Positions 63,487-64,000 of a stretch of 64,000 nucleotides of DNA are shown piece by piece. The translations under genes and the position numbers were made by a program. The notes beneath the pieces are model-generated. The model searched no databases, was not told the DNA's origin, and worked only from the letters and a program-made list of their open reading frames with translations. Origin of the DNA: Leifsonia sp. ALI-44-B (GTDB lineage: Bacteria; Actinomycetota; Actinomycetes; Actinomycetales; Microbacteriaceae); the NCBI RefSeq assembly GCF_001984125.1, contig NZ_MTQL01000006.1:372001-436000 (forward strand). Reading direction: 5' to 3'. The first letter of the stretch is position 1. The number at the start of each line of letters is the position of its first letter.

Positions 63487-64000
63487 CTACGCCTCTTGAC
63501 CCGCGCCGGCGGGCATCTTCAGCGGGATGAGGTCGCGCGGGGGCATGGGGGTGTCGCCGCGCACGACGACGACGCTGCGGAAGAGCTCCTCGACGAGGGC
63601 GCCCTTCTCGGCATCCGTCGCACCGGCACCGGCGATGACGCCGCGCAAGAACCAGCGCGGCCCGTCGACACCCACGAAGCGGGCGATGCGTGTGGCTGCG
63701 GGCTGACCGGCGGGCACCTGAACGGGAACCTCGGCGAGAAGCTCGTAGCCGAGGCCGCCCTCGCGCTCGGTGACCGTGCCGCCCTGCGAACCGATCTGTT
63801 CGGCGATCTGCTCGCGCGTCTCGTTCCACAGGCCGATCGAGCGCGGTGCCGCGAAGGCCTGGATCTGCAGCGTCGATTCGGCGTAGTCGAGGCCCACCGC
63901 GACAATGCGCTTGGTCGACTCTTCGATCTCGAGGCGCAGGTTCAGCCCCTCGCGCGGGAGGATCTTCACTCCCCCGAGGTCGATGTAGGGGCGCACGGCG
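63487..64000 (-). CDS. DUF3710 domain-containing protein, 5' end outside window
   Basis: The visible 170 residues are the conserved part of DUF3710: RPYIDLGGVKILPREGLNLRLEI, GPRWFLRGVIAGAGATD and a C-terminal PMPPRDLIPLKMP. The frame stays open to the right edge, and family members have about 50 further N-terminal residues, so the start is outside the window; an internal ATG was not taken as the start. The function is unknown. It precedes DUF3159 in the same transcript. Confidence 0.88.
   Translation of the reverse strand, partial: AVRPYIDLGGVKILPREGLNLRLEIEESTKRIVAVGLDYAESTLQIQAFAAPRSIGLWNETREQIAEQIGSQGGTVTEREGGLGYELLAEVPVQVPAGQPAATRIARFVGVDGPRWFLRGVIAGAGATDAEKGALVEELFRSVVVVRGDTPMPPRDLIPLKMPAGAGQEA

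Overview
The window is 64 kb of high-GC actinobacterial chromosome, most likely from the family Microbacteriaceae. The evidence is the strong G/C bias at third codon positions, many GTG and a few TTG starts, TAnnnT -10 boxes (TAGGCT, TAGAAT), and gene orders typical of Actinobacteria: pyrR-pyrB-pyrC-PH protein-carA, alaS-ruvX-mltG-aro genes-efp-nusB, thrS-HIT-pdxS-pdxT-yebC-ruvCAB-yajC-secDF-rel, and DUF3000-RNase D-like-dxs. No transposase, integrase, phage gene, rRNA gene or CRISPR array was seen. It is largely core genome, so unusual features are mostly regulatory sites, small repeats and lineage-specific protein insertions.

Layout. 1-4021 (minus): pyrimidine operon pyrR-pyrB-pyrC-PH-like membrane protein-carA, with a PyrR-binding hairpin in the leader. 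4091-12523 (minus): a VOC protein, nusB, efp, the shikimate genes aroQ-aroB-aroK-aroC-aroE, mltG and ruvX, nearly all overlapping or touching. 12527-18137 (minus): alaS, a small membrane protein, rpsD and rarA. 18374-21758 (plus): a membrane-anchored cyclophilin, a DUF349 protein, a 29-bp tandem repeat and an AbiEi-like gene. 21784-34861 (minus): rel, secF, secD, yajC, ruvBAC, yebC, pdxT, pdxS, a HIT hydrolase and thrS. 34984-37791 (minus): a large LAXTG-anchored surface protein. 37866-38830: a Gly-Cys-Val tRNA cluster (minus) followed by two decayed tRNA-like units, and a divergent tRNA-Val(CAC).

39008-53000 is an accessory-to-core mix: a PfpI amidotransferase, a CYTH protein, a GST-fold reductase, a DNA glycosylase with an internal 30-bp minisatellite, a divergent FUSC/MarR pair, an M18 aminopeptidase, amt, zapE, a sulfurtransferase-SufE-RibD-like set and an alpha/beta hydrolase. 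52236-57444 (plus): DUF3000, RNase D-like, fadA and fadB. 57545-64000 (minus): dxs, acnA, DUF3159 and a partial DUF3710 gene.

Functional links. The window supplies most of UMP synthesis to carbamoyl aspartate and dihydroorotate, five shikimate-pathway steps, pyridoxal phosphate synthesis, Holliday-junction processing, the SecDF-YajC export aid, the stringent response, the last two steps of beta-oxidation, and the first MEP-pathway step. Regulation visible in the sequence includes the PyrR RNA site, a probable MarR operator, a GlnR-like box before amt, a 20-bp palindrome before acnA, and several genes whose -10 box sits 6-8 bases from the start codon, as expected for leaderless mRNAs. No convincing new multi-gene system was found; the strongest unexplained items are the decayed tRNA-like tandem units, the LAXTG surface protein and the tandem repeats.
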